Shown here: positions 37,047-46,570 of the stretch, piece by piece
Layout: each line of letters opens with the position of its first letter
Numbering within the stretch: position 1 is the first letter of the stretch
Assembly: GCA_013298595.1 (NCBI GenBank)
Contig: JAAFIG010000008.1
Coordinates: forward strand, 93,259-157,258
Source of the DNA: Deinococcales bacterium
Lineage (GTDB): Bacteria; Deinococcota; Deinococci; Deinococcales; JAAFIG01
Reading direction: 5' to 3'
DNA length: 64,000 nt
Program-made: the position numbers and the translations under genes
Notes under the pieces: model-generated
The model's input: only the letters and a program-made list of their open reading frames with translations
What the model was told of the DNA's origin: nothing
Database searches by the model: none

Positions 37047-37586
37047 ATGAACGTTGCTTTAAAAGAATGGGATGCCCAAATACAAATCCTCGAGTCAGGT
37101 CAGACCACATTGCTGATACGCAAAGGTGGAATTGTCGAACAACGCGGAGAATTTACGCTCGAGCACACAAAATTCTGGTTCTACCCAACTTTCTTGCACC
37201 AGAATCATGGCGAGTTGCGAAACGAATTTCATGGGTTATTACGCGAAAACCCGCAAGTTGGTAAAGTTGAATTGCGCTCCTATGCCGAAGTTATTGCTAC
37301 TTATAAACTCGAGGATTTACCAACCATTCGGCAACTCGAGACCAGCAATGCCTTAAATGCAGATGCACTCGAACGAAAATACCATTATCGCAACAAGCCC
37401 TACGTACACGCATTACTACTGAGAGTCTATACCACCCAACCCACCATCCTCCTCGAGACTCCTGAGTACGCAGGTTGTGTTTCATGGGTTAATTTTGAAC
37501 AAAATATCATGCCAATCAACCCTCAGCCTGCTTTACCCGAAACAGTTTTTCTCGAGCAACAAAAGAAATTAGAGGCAATACTATGA
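37047..37586 (+). CDS. DUF1802 family protein
   Basis: A 179-aa protein of the DUF1802 family known mainly from cyanobacteria and some other bacteria, function unknown. Recognised by the start ALKEWDAQIQILESGQTTLL, followed by IRKGGI, EFTLEHTKFWFYPTFLHQ and an ERKYHYRNKPYVHALLLRVY segment. It overlaps hslO by ATGA, suggesting co-translation with the redox chaperone. Confidence 0.82.
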   Translation: MNVALKEWDAQIQILESGQTTLLIRKGGIVEQRGEFTLEHTKFWFYPTFLHQNHGELRNEFHGLLRENPQVGKVELRSYAEVIATYKLEDLPTIRQLETSNALNADALERKYHYRNKPYVHALLLRVYTTQPTILLETPEYAGCVSWVNFEQNIMPINPQPALPETVFLEQQKKLEAIL

Positions 37587-38449
37587 GTTACTTATTATCT
37601 GGAACAGCGGCGAACACCACACTACGCGTTTTTGCAGCGGACACCACAGCTTTAGTGCAATTGGCTCGAGAACGCCACGACCTTAGCCCCACTGCAACAG
37701 CTGCTTTAGGGCGTTCATTAACGGGTGCCTTACTCACCGCCCAAGTGTTGACAAAACGCGACCAAGACCGAGTCACACTGCGAATCCAAGGCGATGGAGC
37801 ACTCGGCTATATTGTAGCTGAAGGTGGTTTAGACGGCGCAGCCAGAGGGTATGTGAAAAACCCAGACGCAGATTTACCCCCTCGAGTTTCAGATAACAAA
37901 TTAGATGTTGGTGGTCTGGTTGGCAAAAATGGTGAATTTGCTGTCATGCGTTTACTCGAGAATACCGAACCCTACACAGGCAGTGTGCCACTGGTCTCTG
38001 GTGAAATCGCTGATGACTTAGCAGCGTACCTCTGGCAATCCGAGCAAATCCCCAGTGCAGTATTACTTGGTGTACACCTCGACTCGAGCGGAGTCACCCA
38101 CGCAGGTGGCATTCTGATTCAAGCCATTGCAGGCGCAGCCGACAGCACACTCGCCCAACTCGAGCAAAACATCGCTAACCTAGGGCAATTAACCAATGCC
38201 ATGCGAACAATAGGTTTACTCGGCGCAGTACAACAAACCCTTGAAGGCTTAGACCTCGCACTACAACCCGATGCCTTAGCCCTCGAGTTCAAATGCCGAT
38301 GCAGCATGGAACGCTCCCTCGCCAGCCTTGTTTACTTCTCGAGCAGCGAACGCCAAGAAATGATCGAAGCAGGCGGGCAAGAAGTGATTTGCCACTGGTG
38401 TGGACAGAAATACCAAGTTCTTCCAGAACAAATTCGTAGCCTCGAGTAA
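37583..38449 (+). CDS. hslO: Redox-regulated chaperone Hsp33
   Basis: A 288-aa cytosolic holdase that is activated when its zinc centre is oxidised. The four zinc ligands are present at the C-terminus: CRC near 254-256 and CHWC near 275-278. N-terminal TATAALGRSLTGALLTA and IQGDGALGYIVAEG are conserved. Overlaps the DUF1802 gene by 4 nt. Standard length. Confidence 0.95.
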   Translation: MSYLLSGTAANTTLRVFAADTTALVQLARERHDLSPTATAALGRSLTGALLTAQVLTKRDQDRVTLRIQGDGALGYIVAEGGLDGAARGYVKNPDADLPPRVSDNKLDVGGLVGKNGEFAVMRLLENTEPYTGSVPLVSGEIADDLAAYLWQSEQIPSAVLLGVHLDSSGVTHAGGILIQAIAGAADSTLAQLEQNIANLGQLTNAMRTIGLLGAVQQTLEGLDLALQPDALALEFKCRCSMERSLASLVYFSSSERQEMIEAGGQEVICHWCGQKYQVLPEQIRSLE

Positions 38450-38482
38450 AGCAAAATAATGCACGTTTTACCCAGAACATGC

Positions 38483-38488
38483 TATCGT
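38483..38488 (+). promoter_or_regulatory. -10 box TATCGT, leaderless start of fabI
   Basis: TATCGT ends 7 nt before ATG 38496, with CTCGAG filling the gap and no Shine-Dalgarno. The -35 is unclear. Confidence 0.45.
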
Positions 38489-38495
38489 CTCGAGC

Positions 38496-39287
38496 ATGGT
38501 TAGCATAGACTTATCCGATAAAGTAGCTTTAATCGCAGGCGTTCAAAACGAATACAGCCTAGGCTGGGCAGCCGCTAAGAAACTGCTGGCAGCTGGTTGC
38601 AAGTGTATTTTCTCGTTTCAAGGCGAACGCAACATTCCTGCCCTCGAGAAATTAACCGCACCATATGGTGAACAAGTCTTAATGCTCGAGGTTTGCGATG
38701 TGATGTTTGATGACCAAATTGAAAGCTTATTTGAAAAAATCAAAGCCAAAGTTGGACATATAGACTACTTAATGCACGCCATTGCTTTCACACCTCGAGA
38801 AACCCAAGAAAACCCATTTGTGCAAACCTCAAGGGAAGGCTGGAAAATCGCGCTCGATGTCAGTGCATACAGCTTACTTGCCCTAGCCCAACGCGCCGCG
38901 CCAATCATGCCAGCAGGCTCGAGTATTGTTGCGCTGACCTACTATGCCTCCGAGAAGGTCGTACCAAAATACAATGTCATGGGTGTCGCCAAAGCTGCTC
39001 TTGAAGCAACTAGCCGATACCTTGCTTACGATCTAGGTAGTGCGGGCATTCGGGTCAATTGCGTTTCACCCGGACCTATGCGAACAGTTGCTGCGAAAAG
39101 CATTCCCGGTTTCACGCAAATGCTCGAGAAAGCTGCCAAAACCAGTGCGATGGGCAAAAATGCTACCTTTGATGATGTTGGCAATATGTGCTTATTCTTG
39201 TTTAGCCCGATGTCAGGTGCAACCACAGGCGAAACCATTTACGTGGATGGTGGGTACAGCGTAATGGGCATGAGTTTCGAGAGTTAA
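38496..39287 (+). CDS. fabI: Enoyl-[acyl-carrier-protein] reductase (NADH)
   Basis: A 263-aa SDR enzyme doing the last reduction of each fatty-acid elongation round. The nucleotide loop is AGVQNEYSLGWAAAKKL, the divergent GxxxxxSxG form of FabI. The catalytic pair Tyr-x6-Lys is in YNVMGVAK. The segment GPMRTVAAKSIPGF matches the substrate loop. Standard length, monocistronic. Confidence 0.95.
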   Translation: MVSIDLSDKVALIAGVQNEYSLGWAAAKKLLAAGCKCIFSFQGERNIPALEKLTAPYGEQVLMLEVCDVMFDDQIESLFEKIKAKVGHIDYLMHAIAFTPRETQENPFVQTSREGWKIALDVSAYSLLALAQRAAPIMPAGSSIVALTYYASEKVVPKYNVMGVAKAALEATSRYLAYDLGSAGIRVNCVSPGPMRTVAAKSIPGFTQMLEKAAKTSAMGKNATFDDVGNMCLFLFSPMSGATTGETIYVDGGYSVMGMSFES

Positions 39288-39403
39288 ATGCGATAAAAAC
39301 CAGAATTAGTCGAAATGTATCAGCTTTTTGCACGCTAGGAAGAAATGTTTGACTTGTTCTGGTGAGTACTTGCCGCAAGTAAAGCTATTGATTTCAACTT
39401 AAA

Positions 39404-40009
39404 TTAAAGCTGTGTATCTAACTCATTTGCTATGGCATCAAGCCTAATATATTTCTGTGGCAAAAAATTACATTCAGTTTTTTCTTGCGAGTTGAATTCA
39501 ATACAGTTGTTAAGAACGACATTTAAGAACTCCATATTCCAATCGCGTGACCAATTTTCCGTAAATATTTGGAATTTTTCAAATACTGTTTCTTGCTCAT
39601 GTTGAAAGAACTGTAAACTCAATTCCTTGTTTGAAAACAGAATCCCATATTCAATCCCAGAAAAGAAAAAAAGCCATGTAAAAGATGTGTCGTAGAAATA
39701 TAGCTTACAGTTTGAGAAAATTACACTCAAATCCGTTAAATCTATTTCGTTTGCTAAACAGGCAAAATGAGCATAGAAATTGTATTCTTCATTAAATACC
39801 CCGCCAAAAATCGAGTGGTTTTCAACTTTGAATAGTGCTCGCAGTCGAGTAATATCCTCATCCAGAAAATGATTTGCTGCTTCAAATGGGTATGCTTTCC
39901 ATTCTGACTTACTGGTCACAAAAAATCCTGATTCCCTGATTTCAAAAAAATCACTTGGGATACCTGAATTTAAGTGAGTTAGGCTTTGGCTTTCCGTGTA
40001 ATTCAACAT
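39404..40009 (-). CDS. Protein of unknown function, AT-rich
   Basis: 201 aa, rich in aromatic and acidic residues, no signal peptide or clear motif. The size and the WKAYPFEAANHFL and FYDTSFTWLFFFSGIEYGILF segments recall immunity-type SMI1/Imm proteins, but I cannot assign it. No CTCGAG and lower GC than both neighbours (fabI and miaB), so probably a recent arrival. Confidence 0.5.
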   Translation of the reverse strand: MLNYTESQSLTHLNSGIPSDFFEIRESGFFVTSKSEWKAYPFEAANHFLDEDITRLRALFKVENHSIFGGVFNEEYNFYAHFACLANEIDLTDLSVIFSNCKLYFYDTSFTWLFFFSGIEYGILFSNKELSLQFFQHEQETVFEKFQIFTENWSRDWNMEFLNVVLNNCIEFNSQEKTECNFLPQKYIRLDAIANELDTQL

Positions 40010-40065
40010 ACGAAACTCGTTTTAACAGATGAACATTTTTTCAAAAATCGATTAAGCTGCAAAGA

Positions 40066-41427
40066 TTAGATCATTAAATTACTCGAGTGAACCACGCTTT
40101 GATCGTGTAATTGCATAGGCAAGAAGTCGGCTTGTTTTACAATCTCAGTCACTTTGCCAAACAACATGTGTGGTGTGGCGTGCTCAACTCGAGCTTTGTA
40201 AATTCCTGGGATTGGTGCTTGGTCAAACGGTACCAGTACCGCGTGATTACCTTCGGTATGACCTTCGGCAAAACTTGGTTCGTAGGCTGCTCCGCGAATT
40301 AAGCATTGCATTTCGCGCCCAATCAGACTCGAGTATTTCAGTTGCGACCAATGTTTTTGCCGTTCGATTAAGCGGTTTAAGCGCTCGGTTTTGACTTCTT
40401 TTGGCATGTCCGAAAAGTGCTTATGGCTTGGTGTTCCTGGGCGAGCGCTGTAAATGTACATAAAAGCTGCGTCGTACTGCACAACATCGTACAAGGACAT
40501 GGTCTCGAGAAAATCGTCTTCGGTTTCGGTAGGGAATCCAACAATAAAATCGGTGGTGATGTACAAATTTGGAATGAGGGAACGCATTTTCTCGATGCGC
40601 TCGAGATACCATTCTCTGGTGTACTCGCGTCCCATGTTTTTTAATACTTTATTCGAGCCACTCTGCACTGGTAGATGAATGTATTTGCAGACATTGGGTG
40701 TTTCAGCAATTGCCTGAATAATATTGTCCGAGAAATCCATTGGATGACTGGTGGTGAATTTAACCCTTGGAATGCCGCTTTGCCCAACTTTTCGTAGTAA
40801 ATCGCCAAAGTCGGGGAAACCAATTTGATCGTGACCATAGGAATTGACGTTCTGCCCAAGGAGTGTCACCTCGAGCGCTCCTGCTGCAACTAAGGCATCT
40901 AGTTCACGCAAAATCAAATCTGGGTGACGGCTGACTTGTGGACCTCGAGTCTCTGGCACAATGCAGTACGTGCAATGATGATCGCAACCACGTTGAATCG
41001 TCAGGTGTGCCGAGAGTTTATTTTGTGGGGCTGGCGGCACATAATCATGGATGTCATCCTTGAACGCCATGCTCCAAAAACGCTTGTTGCTCTCGAGCGC
41101 AGCGCCAATATCGAGCAATGCGCCTGGTCCGAGCAAAATATCCACATCGTATTTCTTAGCAATTTCTTGCCCTTCCTCGAGTTGGGCTAAGCAACCCATC
41201 ATGCCTACCAACAACCCGCGTTCACGCTTGGTTTTGCGTAAATTCCCAAGCACAGCTCGTACTTTATCGACTGGTTTTCCACGTACTGCACAGGTGTTGA
41301 CCAAAACAAAATCGGCTTCGTCTACGGCTTTGACCAGTTCCACACCCAACGCCACCAGTTGCGATTCAACCACGTGGGTATCGTATTCGTTCATTTGACA
41401 ACCATAAGTTACTAAATGCGCTTTCAT
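40066..41427 (-). CDS. miaB: tRNA-2-methylthio-N6-dimethylallyladenosine synthase
   Basis: A 453-aa radical-SAM methylthiotransferase acting on i6A37 of tRNAs. Start ATG 41427 has GAGGAG 4 nt upstream; the 13-codon extension is rejected. N-terminal UPF0004 domain with cluster cysteines ([23 protein letters not shown]), radical-[11 protein letters not shown] near 158, and a C-terminal TRAM domain. Full length. Confidence 0.95.
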   Translation of the reverse strand: MKAHLVTYGCQMNEYDTHVVESQLVALGVELVKAVDEADFVLVNTCAVRGKPVDKVRAVLGNLRKTKRERGLLVGMMGCLAQLEEGQEIAKKYDVDILLGPGALLDIGAALESNKRFWSMAFKDDIHDYVPPAPQNKLSAHLTIQRGCDHHCTYCIVPETRGPQVSRHPDLILRELDALVAAGALEVTLLGQNVNSYGHDQIGFPDFGDLLRKVGQSGIPRVKFTTSHPMDFSDNIIQAIAETPNVCKYIHLPVQSGSNKVLKNMGREYTREWYLERIEKMRSLIPNLYITTDFIVGFPTETEDDFLETMSLYDVVQYDAAFMYIYSARPGTPSHKHFSDMPKEVKTERLNRLIERQKHWSQLKYSSLIGREMQCLIRGAAYEPSFAEGHTEGNHAVLVPFDQAPIPGIYKARVEHATPHMLFGKVTEIVKQADFLPMQLHDQSVVHSSNLMI

Positions 41428-41538
41428 AAACTCCTCGAGCACTGCAAGTACAGCGCAAAACACCACAGGGTACGCAACACAACCCCAAAACGCAAGTGGC
41501 AGATTTCAACCATAGTGGCAAGGCATGCCTCGCCTTTG

Positions 41539-42585
41539 TTACAAACGGGGTTTAGGCAAAGACGTTAGGATTTCGCAACCCGTCGCAGTGACCACCAATA
41601 AATCCTCAATCCGCACACCACCAACACCCTCGAGATAGACCCCTGGTTCGATGGTGACAATATTACCAACCTCGAGTACATCGGTATCTTTGGCACGCTG
41701 CGATAAACTTGGGGCTTCGTGCACCGCTAAGCCAACACCATGCCCAAGGCTGTGGGCGAATTCTTTCTCAAAACCCTGTTTGGTCAGGTAATCCCGAGCA
41801 ATCGTATCGAGTTCCTTACAGCCCACACCTGCTTTGACGTGCGAGATTGCCAGTAAATTAGCCTCGAGCACTGCGTTGTACATTTCACGTAATTGCCGTG
41901 GCACATCACCAATCGGATAAGCCCTTGTGCAATCGGAGTGATACCCATTCAGGGCTGCTCCCCAATCAATGGTGACCAAATCCCCGTTTTGCATGACTCG
42001 AGAACTGGCAGTACCATGTGGCATGGCACTGCGTTCGCCACTAGCAACAATGATTTCAAAAGCGGCGCTGTCCGCACCTCGTTTACGCATTTCAAACTCG
42101 AGTTCCAGTGCAAAATCGCGTTCGCGCACCCCAGCTTGCAGTTTTGGACGCAACGCCTCGAGGGCAGCATCGGCGATTTGGGCAGCTTGACGAATTCCAG
42201 CCACTTCGCTGGCTACTTTGGCTGCGCGGAAGGCTTCGATCAAACCATCAACTGGCTCGAGGGTCGCTGCCAATGCCGCAAGTTCTTGGAATTGCTTGTA
42301 TAGCACCGCGTCAGCTTCAAAACCAATTTTCTTACCTGTGGTGAACTGCTTAGCATGTTCGTACACTTCATCAAATCGAGCGATTTCAAAAGGTACTCGA
42401 GATTCTTCTGTGGCTTGTACGGTGTAACGCGAATCGGTGTACAAAAGTTCCGAGTCTAACATCACCAATAACTTGCCATCTTTTGGCGTGGTAAACCCTG
42501 TTAAATAACGAATATTCTCGGGTTTTGCCACCCATAAACCATCCAAGCCTTTAGCTACTAGCACTTCACGTAATTGTTGCAACAT
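41539..42585 (-). CDS. Xaa-Pro aminopeptidase (M24 family)
   Basis: A 348-aa creatinase/prolidase-fold metallopeptidase cleaving N-terminal residues before proline. The metal ligands appear as DWGA and SDCTR (two Asp), HSLGHGVG (His), TIEPGVYLEG (Glu) and RIEDLLVV (Glu). An N-terminal domain of about 115 residues precedes the pita-bread fold. A TAGCCT box (42592-42597, minus strand) lies 6 nt before the ATG, the leaderless pattern. Confidence 0.92.
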   Translation of the reverse strand: MLQQLREVLVAKGLDGLWVAKPENIRYLTGFTTPKDGKLLVMLDSELLYTDSRYTVQATEESRVPFEIARFDEVYEHAKQFTTGKKIGFEADAVLYKQFQELAALAATLEPVDGLIEAFRAAKVASEVAGIRQAAQIADAALEALRPKLQAGVRERDFALELEFEMRKRGADSAAFEIIVASGERSAMPHGTASSRVMQNGDLVTIDWGAALNGYHSDCTRAYPIGDVPRQLREMYNAVLEANLLAISHVKAGVGCKELDTIARDYLTKQGFEKEFAHSLGHGVGLAVHEAPSLSQRAKDTDVLEVGNIVTIEPGVYLEGVGGVRIEDLLVVTATGCEILTSLPKPRL

Positions 42586-42626
42586 AAAACTAGGCTAACA
42601 CAGGATTTGTCAGACTCGAGGTCTAT

Positions 42627-42658
42627 TTGACACCTCCAGAACCAAAACTGAATATACT
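42627..42658 (+). promoter_or_regulatory. Promoter TTGACA ... TATACT, leaderless
   Basis: TTGACA (42627-42632) and TATACT (42653-42658, 20-nt spacing) end 5 nt before ATG 42664, so transcription should begin at the start codon. The in-frame TTG 42658 lies in the -10 box and is not the start. Confidence 0.6.
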
Positions 42659-42663
42659 TGACC

Positions 42664-43647
42664 ATGAAAACAATTCGTTGGGGCATCTTAGGTACAGGCT
42701 TAATCGCTCAAGCATTCGCCAAGGGATTAAACAATTTACCCGCTACAGAATTGGTTGCTGTTGGCTCGCGCAACCAAGCCAGTGCAGACGCATTTGGCAA
42801 TGAGTTTGCCATTGCTACTCGACATGGCAGTTATCAAGCCCTGGCTCGAGACCCAAATATAGATGTGATTTATGTTTCTTCGCCGCACACCGAACACAAA
42901 GAAAATAGTTTACTGTGCATGAATTATGGTAAAGCTGTACTTTGCGAGAAACCATTTTCACTTAATTTAATGCAAGCCCAAACAATGATTGAGTATGCTC
43001 GAGAGAACAATATTTTTCTGATGGAAGCGATGTGGACACGATTCTTGCCTCATATTAAAAAAATAAAAGAACTGATTGCTGATGGTGCAATTGGCGAACC
43101 GAGAATGCTGCAAGCTGATTTTGGTTTTCGTTTTCCACATCAACCAGAGCATCGGCTTTTGAACCCAGACTTAGGCGGCGGCGCGCTGCTTGACGCTGGT
43201 GTTTATCCTGTTTCGCTGGCTCATTACTTATTTGGCGAACCAAAAGAAATTAAAAGTTTTGCTAATTTTGGTAAAACAGGCGTGGATGAAGAAGTTGCGA
43301 TTACCATGCAGCACGGCAACGGGCAGCTTTCACTCCTTTCGACTTCGCTGACCCTAGATTTGCCACATGAGGCACTGATCCTTGGCACAAAAGGCAGCAT
43401 TCGCATAGATAAGTCATGGTTTACGCCAACATCATTTACCTTGCAACAAACAGGCAAAAACCCAGAAAAATTTGTATTCAACCTCGAGTACGAAGGCTAT
43501 AATTACGAAGCCCTCGAGGTTAATCAGTGCTTACGAAACGGTAAACTCGAGTCTGACATTATGCCTTGGAAAGATACGCTTGCCGTCATGAAAACCCTAG
43601 ATGTTTTGCGCGAACAATGGGGATTAAAATACCCTTCGGAAAACTAG
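42664..43647 (+). CDS. Gfo/Idh/MocA family oxidoreductase
   Basis: About 327 aa, NAD(P)-dependent sugar or polyol dehydrogenase family. Rossmann loop GILGTGLIAQAFAKGL at the N-terminus; CEKPFSLN contains the conserved EKP; and the catalytic-side LGGGALLDAGVYPV follows. Substrate unknown. Convergent with the large regulator, the two stops overlapping by 4 nt. Confidence 0.9.
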   Translation: MKTIRWGILGTGLIAQAFAKGLNNLPATELVAVGSRNQASADAFGNEFAIATRHGSYQALARDPNIDVIYVSSPHTEHKENSLLCMNYGKAVLCEKPFSLNLMQAQTMIEYARENNIFLMEAMWTRFLPHIKKIKELIADGAIGEPRMLQADFGFRFPHQPEHRLLNPDLGGGALLDAGVYPVSLAHYLFGEPKEIKSFANFGKTGVDEEVAITMQHGNGQLSLLSTSLTLDLPHEALILGTKGSIRIDKSWFTPTSFTLQQTGKNPEKFVFNLEYEGYNYEALEVNQCLRNGKLESDIMPWKDTLAVMKTLDVLREQWGLKYPSEN

Positions 43648-46478
43648 AGCAAAGCTGATTGCCATTGGTCAAGTGATAACGGGTTACCCAGAATTTGCAG
43701 ATTATCTAGCAAGTTTTGGGTTGTCTGCTTGGTTTCTGCTGATGTACTCGGGTGCTCAAAGACTGTTTGGAGAATTCGACTTGCCAACATAGGATTGCTT
43801 TCAATGTACCATTCTCCTAAGACTTTGAATGCATCTAAAGCTCGAGGAATAAAGTTAAGCTGCAAGGCTAAAGATAGTGCAGTACGAAGCGATTGAGTGA
43901 CAAGATGAGCATTTTTAATAGCAACTCCAAGAGCTGCTAGATTTGTTAATACAGTCACCTCTCCTGCTTGGTCACCAATGATTTTACGAATCTCGAGACT
44001 GGTATTTAAGTGTTCTCGAGCCGATTCAAATTGTTTTAATTTTGTCGCTAGAAAACCAAGATTAGAATGCAGCACTGCGATCGGACGTTGATGCCCCATT
44101 TTCGTAAAAATCTCGAGACACTGCTGATATGTTTCAAAAGCAGCTGTATCTTCATTGAGCACTTCATGTATATTGGCAATGTTATTGAGCACAGTTCCTA
44201 AACCCAGAATATTATTGAGTCGAGCTTGAATTTCTCGAGCTTGAGTGTAATGTACAAGTGCATCTCGGTAGTTTAATTGGCGCTTGGCGACAGCGCCTAA
44301 GAGACTGTAACTTTCAGCAAGATTCGTATCAAGTTGAAAGCAATTTTGTGCCTTTCTGACTGCTTTTTCGGTTTCTAGGAAATTGGCTTGTTCAAAAAAA
44401 ATGAATCCCACGTACAGCCATGCTCGACCTGATTCTTCGGTTAAGTCAACTTGAGCAAGTTGCTTTGCTGAAAGCTCAAGGATTTTGAGTGCATTTGGGT
44501 AGTCACTGGTTACGCGTAAAAAAGAACCTCGCCAAAAATTTGTTCGCCCTTCAAGACTCGAACCGTTTTTGGTAGAGTAACTGGCTAGATAATCCAGTGC
44601 AGTAGAGCCTAATCCACGCATATCCCAATATTGGGCGATGAGCTGTAAATTTTCCTCGAGAGTTTGCTGTTGATATTGCGCCCAATATAAAAACGCAAGA
44701 TGAATATTGGGGCGTTCTAAATCCATAGTTTGAAACGTGGCTGGTTGACGAGAGGATTGTTTCCAATGACGACACAATTCTGCAAAATAGATCGCATGAC
44801 GCTCTTGTAAGTCTAAGTGTATTGCAGAGTTCGTTTGTGCAAATTCTCGAATCATTTCATGGCACGAAAACCGATTTAGCTCATCTCGATGAATTAAACC
44901 TTTGTTCATGAGTGCCAGTAAAGTTGGTAGTTGTGTCTGCCCAACAGCTTGTAATGCCTCGAGCGTTGCACCACCACGAAAAACCGATAATGCCTCGAGT
45001 GCTTGTTTTTCTCGAGGCATTAATTGCGCCCAAGTGCTATGCAGTACCGATTGTAAACTCCGATGGCGTTCGGGAACATCGGTGGTGTCTGTCTCGAGCC
45101 AAAGTTGGCTTTTCTCGAGTTCAGTTAAAATTTGTTGCACACTCAGTATGCGTGTCCAACGAGCCGCTAACTCAATTGCCAGTGGTAAACCCTCGAGTCT
45201 CTGCACAATTTTTGCGACCAGTTCTGGCTCGAGTGATTGTTTGGTTAAGCGCCCAGCAACTTGAGAAAATAAACGCATCGCTTGGTTGGTGGGTATCTCG
45301 AGCGTATTTTTGGGAATTGGTAAGCCCAATAAATCAAGGATTGTTTCATCGCTCATACCTAAGCGAACTCGGCTCGTTACCAAGACTCGTATATGCTCGC
45401 AAGCAGTCAGCAATTGCCCGATAAAGCTTGTTGTCTCGAGTAAGTGCTCCATATTGTCCAGAACAAGTAACATGGCTTTTTCTTTAAGGAAAACTAAGAC
45501 GGTTTGCTCGAGGTTTTTTGCATTTTGACTTGGCGTGTTCAGTGCCGCTGCGATGGCTGTCACAAGTTGGTTCGCGTGACTTAACGCTGTTCCGTCAATA
45601 AAGACTGTGCCATGTGCAAACTCTGGGCGCAATAAGCGAGCTGCCTCGAGGGCTAATCTGGTTTTTCCAGTGCCACCAATGCCAACAACACTGACCAAAC
45701 GATGAATCCCGATGAGCCAAATTTTCAGTTGCTCGAGTTCAGATTCACGACCAATGATTGGCAAAAAACCGTGTGTGATTTCCACGGATGTATGAACAGC
45801 AACTGAGTCGAGTAAAGCAGTTGTGCTGGCATCGGGCAAAGAACCAACTTCGATTTGTAAAAAATTCGAGAAACGCTTAAACACTTTTTCGGCTTCGACA
45901 CGATTTTTTTGTGCTAAATAACAACGCATTAAAGCTTGCGTTGCTGATTCGGATATCGGCTCGAGATGCAATAATTTCTCGAGCCACGCAATGGCAACAC
46001 CATACTCTCTGGTTGATTCAAGTTCGGCTACTCGATGCAAGATAGCTTCGCGCCATAATCCATGTAGGCGTTCTCGTTCAAAATCCAGCCATGCTTCTAA
46101 ACCAGCCAACGCGGGTGGCGTAAACCCCTCGAGCAAACCACCTTTGTATAGTTCGAGCGCCTCGAGCCAATTTTTGTGTTGACAACGGTTTGCAAAATCT
46201 TCGATGTCTGTTTTTATCAAAAAACGGGCACGTTTTGCTTCGACCTCGAGATTTGCTGCCCACGGAAATTGTTTAGCACGATGGAAAATCAACCTGAGGG
46301 CATTGCGAGCCGTTTCGTCGTCGTCTTCTGGGCGAAACAAACAAGCCAGTTCATCTCGAGCCACCCAATCACCGCGCAAAGCCAAATAGACCAGCAGCCA
46401 CGACGGACGGGCTAAAGGCAAAGGCTCTGAAGCGCCATTAAAAAAAACATTTGCTGCTCCAAGTAATTGTAGCTGCAT
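43644..46478 (-). CDS. BTAD/NB-ARC/TPR transcriptional regulator (SARP/LAL-like)
   Basis: A 944-aa multidomain regulator. Residues about 1-95 look like a winged-helix N-domain (ALRGDWVARDELACLF, then ALRLIFHRAKQ). Residues about 95-235 are a bacterial transcriptional activation (BTAD) TPR domain. Residues about 250-560 are an NB-ARC ATPase with Walker A VGIGGTGKTRLA and Walker B MLLVLDNMEHLL. The rest is TPR repeats. A TATACT box ends 5 nt before the ATG (minus strand 46489-46484). It is divergent from the 46571 lipoprotein operon, which it may control. Confidence 0.85.
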   Translation of the reverse strand: MQLQLLGAANVFFNGASEPLPLARPSWLLVYLALRGDWVARDELACLFRPEDDDETARNALRLIFHRAKQFPWAANLEVEAKRARFLIKTDIEDFANRCQHKNWLEALELYKGGLLEGFTPPALAGLEAWLDFERERLHGLWREAILHRVAELESTREYGVAIAWLEKLLHLEPISESATQALMRCYLAQKNRVEAEKVFKRFSNFLQIEVGSLPDASTTALLDSVAVHTSVEITHGFLPIIGRESELEQLKIWLIGIHRLVSVVGIGGTGKTRLALEAARLLRPEFAHGTVFIDGTALSHANQLVTAIAAALNTPSQNAKNLEQTVLVFLKEKAMLLVLDNMEHLLETTSFIGQLLTACEHIRVLVTSRVRLGMSDETILDLLGLPIPKNTLEIPTNQAMRLFSQVAGRLTKQSLEPELVAKIVQRLEGLPLAIELAARWTRILSVQQILTELEKSQLWLETDTTDVPERHRSLQSVLHSTWAQLMPREKQALEALSVFRGGATLEALQAVGQTQLPTLLALMNKGLIHRDELNRFSCHEMIREFAQTNSAIHLDLQERHAIYFAELCRHWKQSSRQPATFQTMDLERPNIHLAFLYWAQYQQQTLEENLQLIAQYWDMRGLGSTALDYLASYSTKNGSSLEGRTNFWRGSFLRVTSDYPNALKILELSAKQLAQVDLTEESGRAWLYVGFIFFEQANFLETEKAVRKAQNCFQLDTNLAESYSLLGAVAKRQLNYRDALVHYTQAREIQARLNNILGLGTVLNNIANIHEVLNEDTAAFETYQQCLEIFTKMGHQRPIAVLHSNLGFLATKLKQFESAREHLNTSLEIRKIIGDQAGEVTVLTNLAALGVAIKNAHLVTQSLRTALSLALQLNFIPRALDAFKVLGEWYIESNPMLASRILQTVFEHPSTSAETKQTTQNLLDNLQILGNPLSLDQWQSALL

Positions 46479-46483
46479 ACAAA

Positions 46484-46489
46484 AGTATA
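46484..46489 (-). promoter_or_regulatory. -10 box TATACT, leaderless start of the large regulator
   Basis: On the minus strand TATACT lies 5 nt before ATG 46478. The 92-bp divergent gap with the lipoprotein operon is short enough for shared control. Confidence 0.55.
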
Positions 46490-46570
46490 GCGTATTTTTT
46501 AAAACCTTTATTGGTATGAAACGCTAATGAAACGCTGCTTTGGCAAAGTACCTGCCGAAAGGAGCAAATT

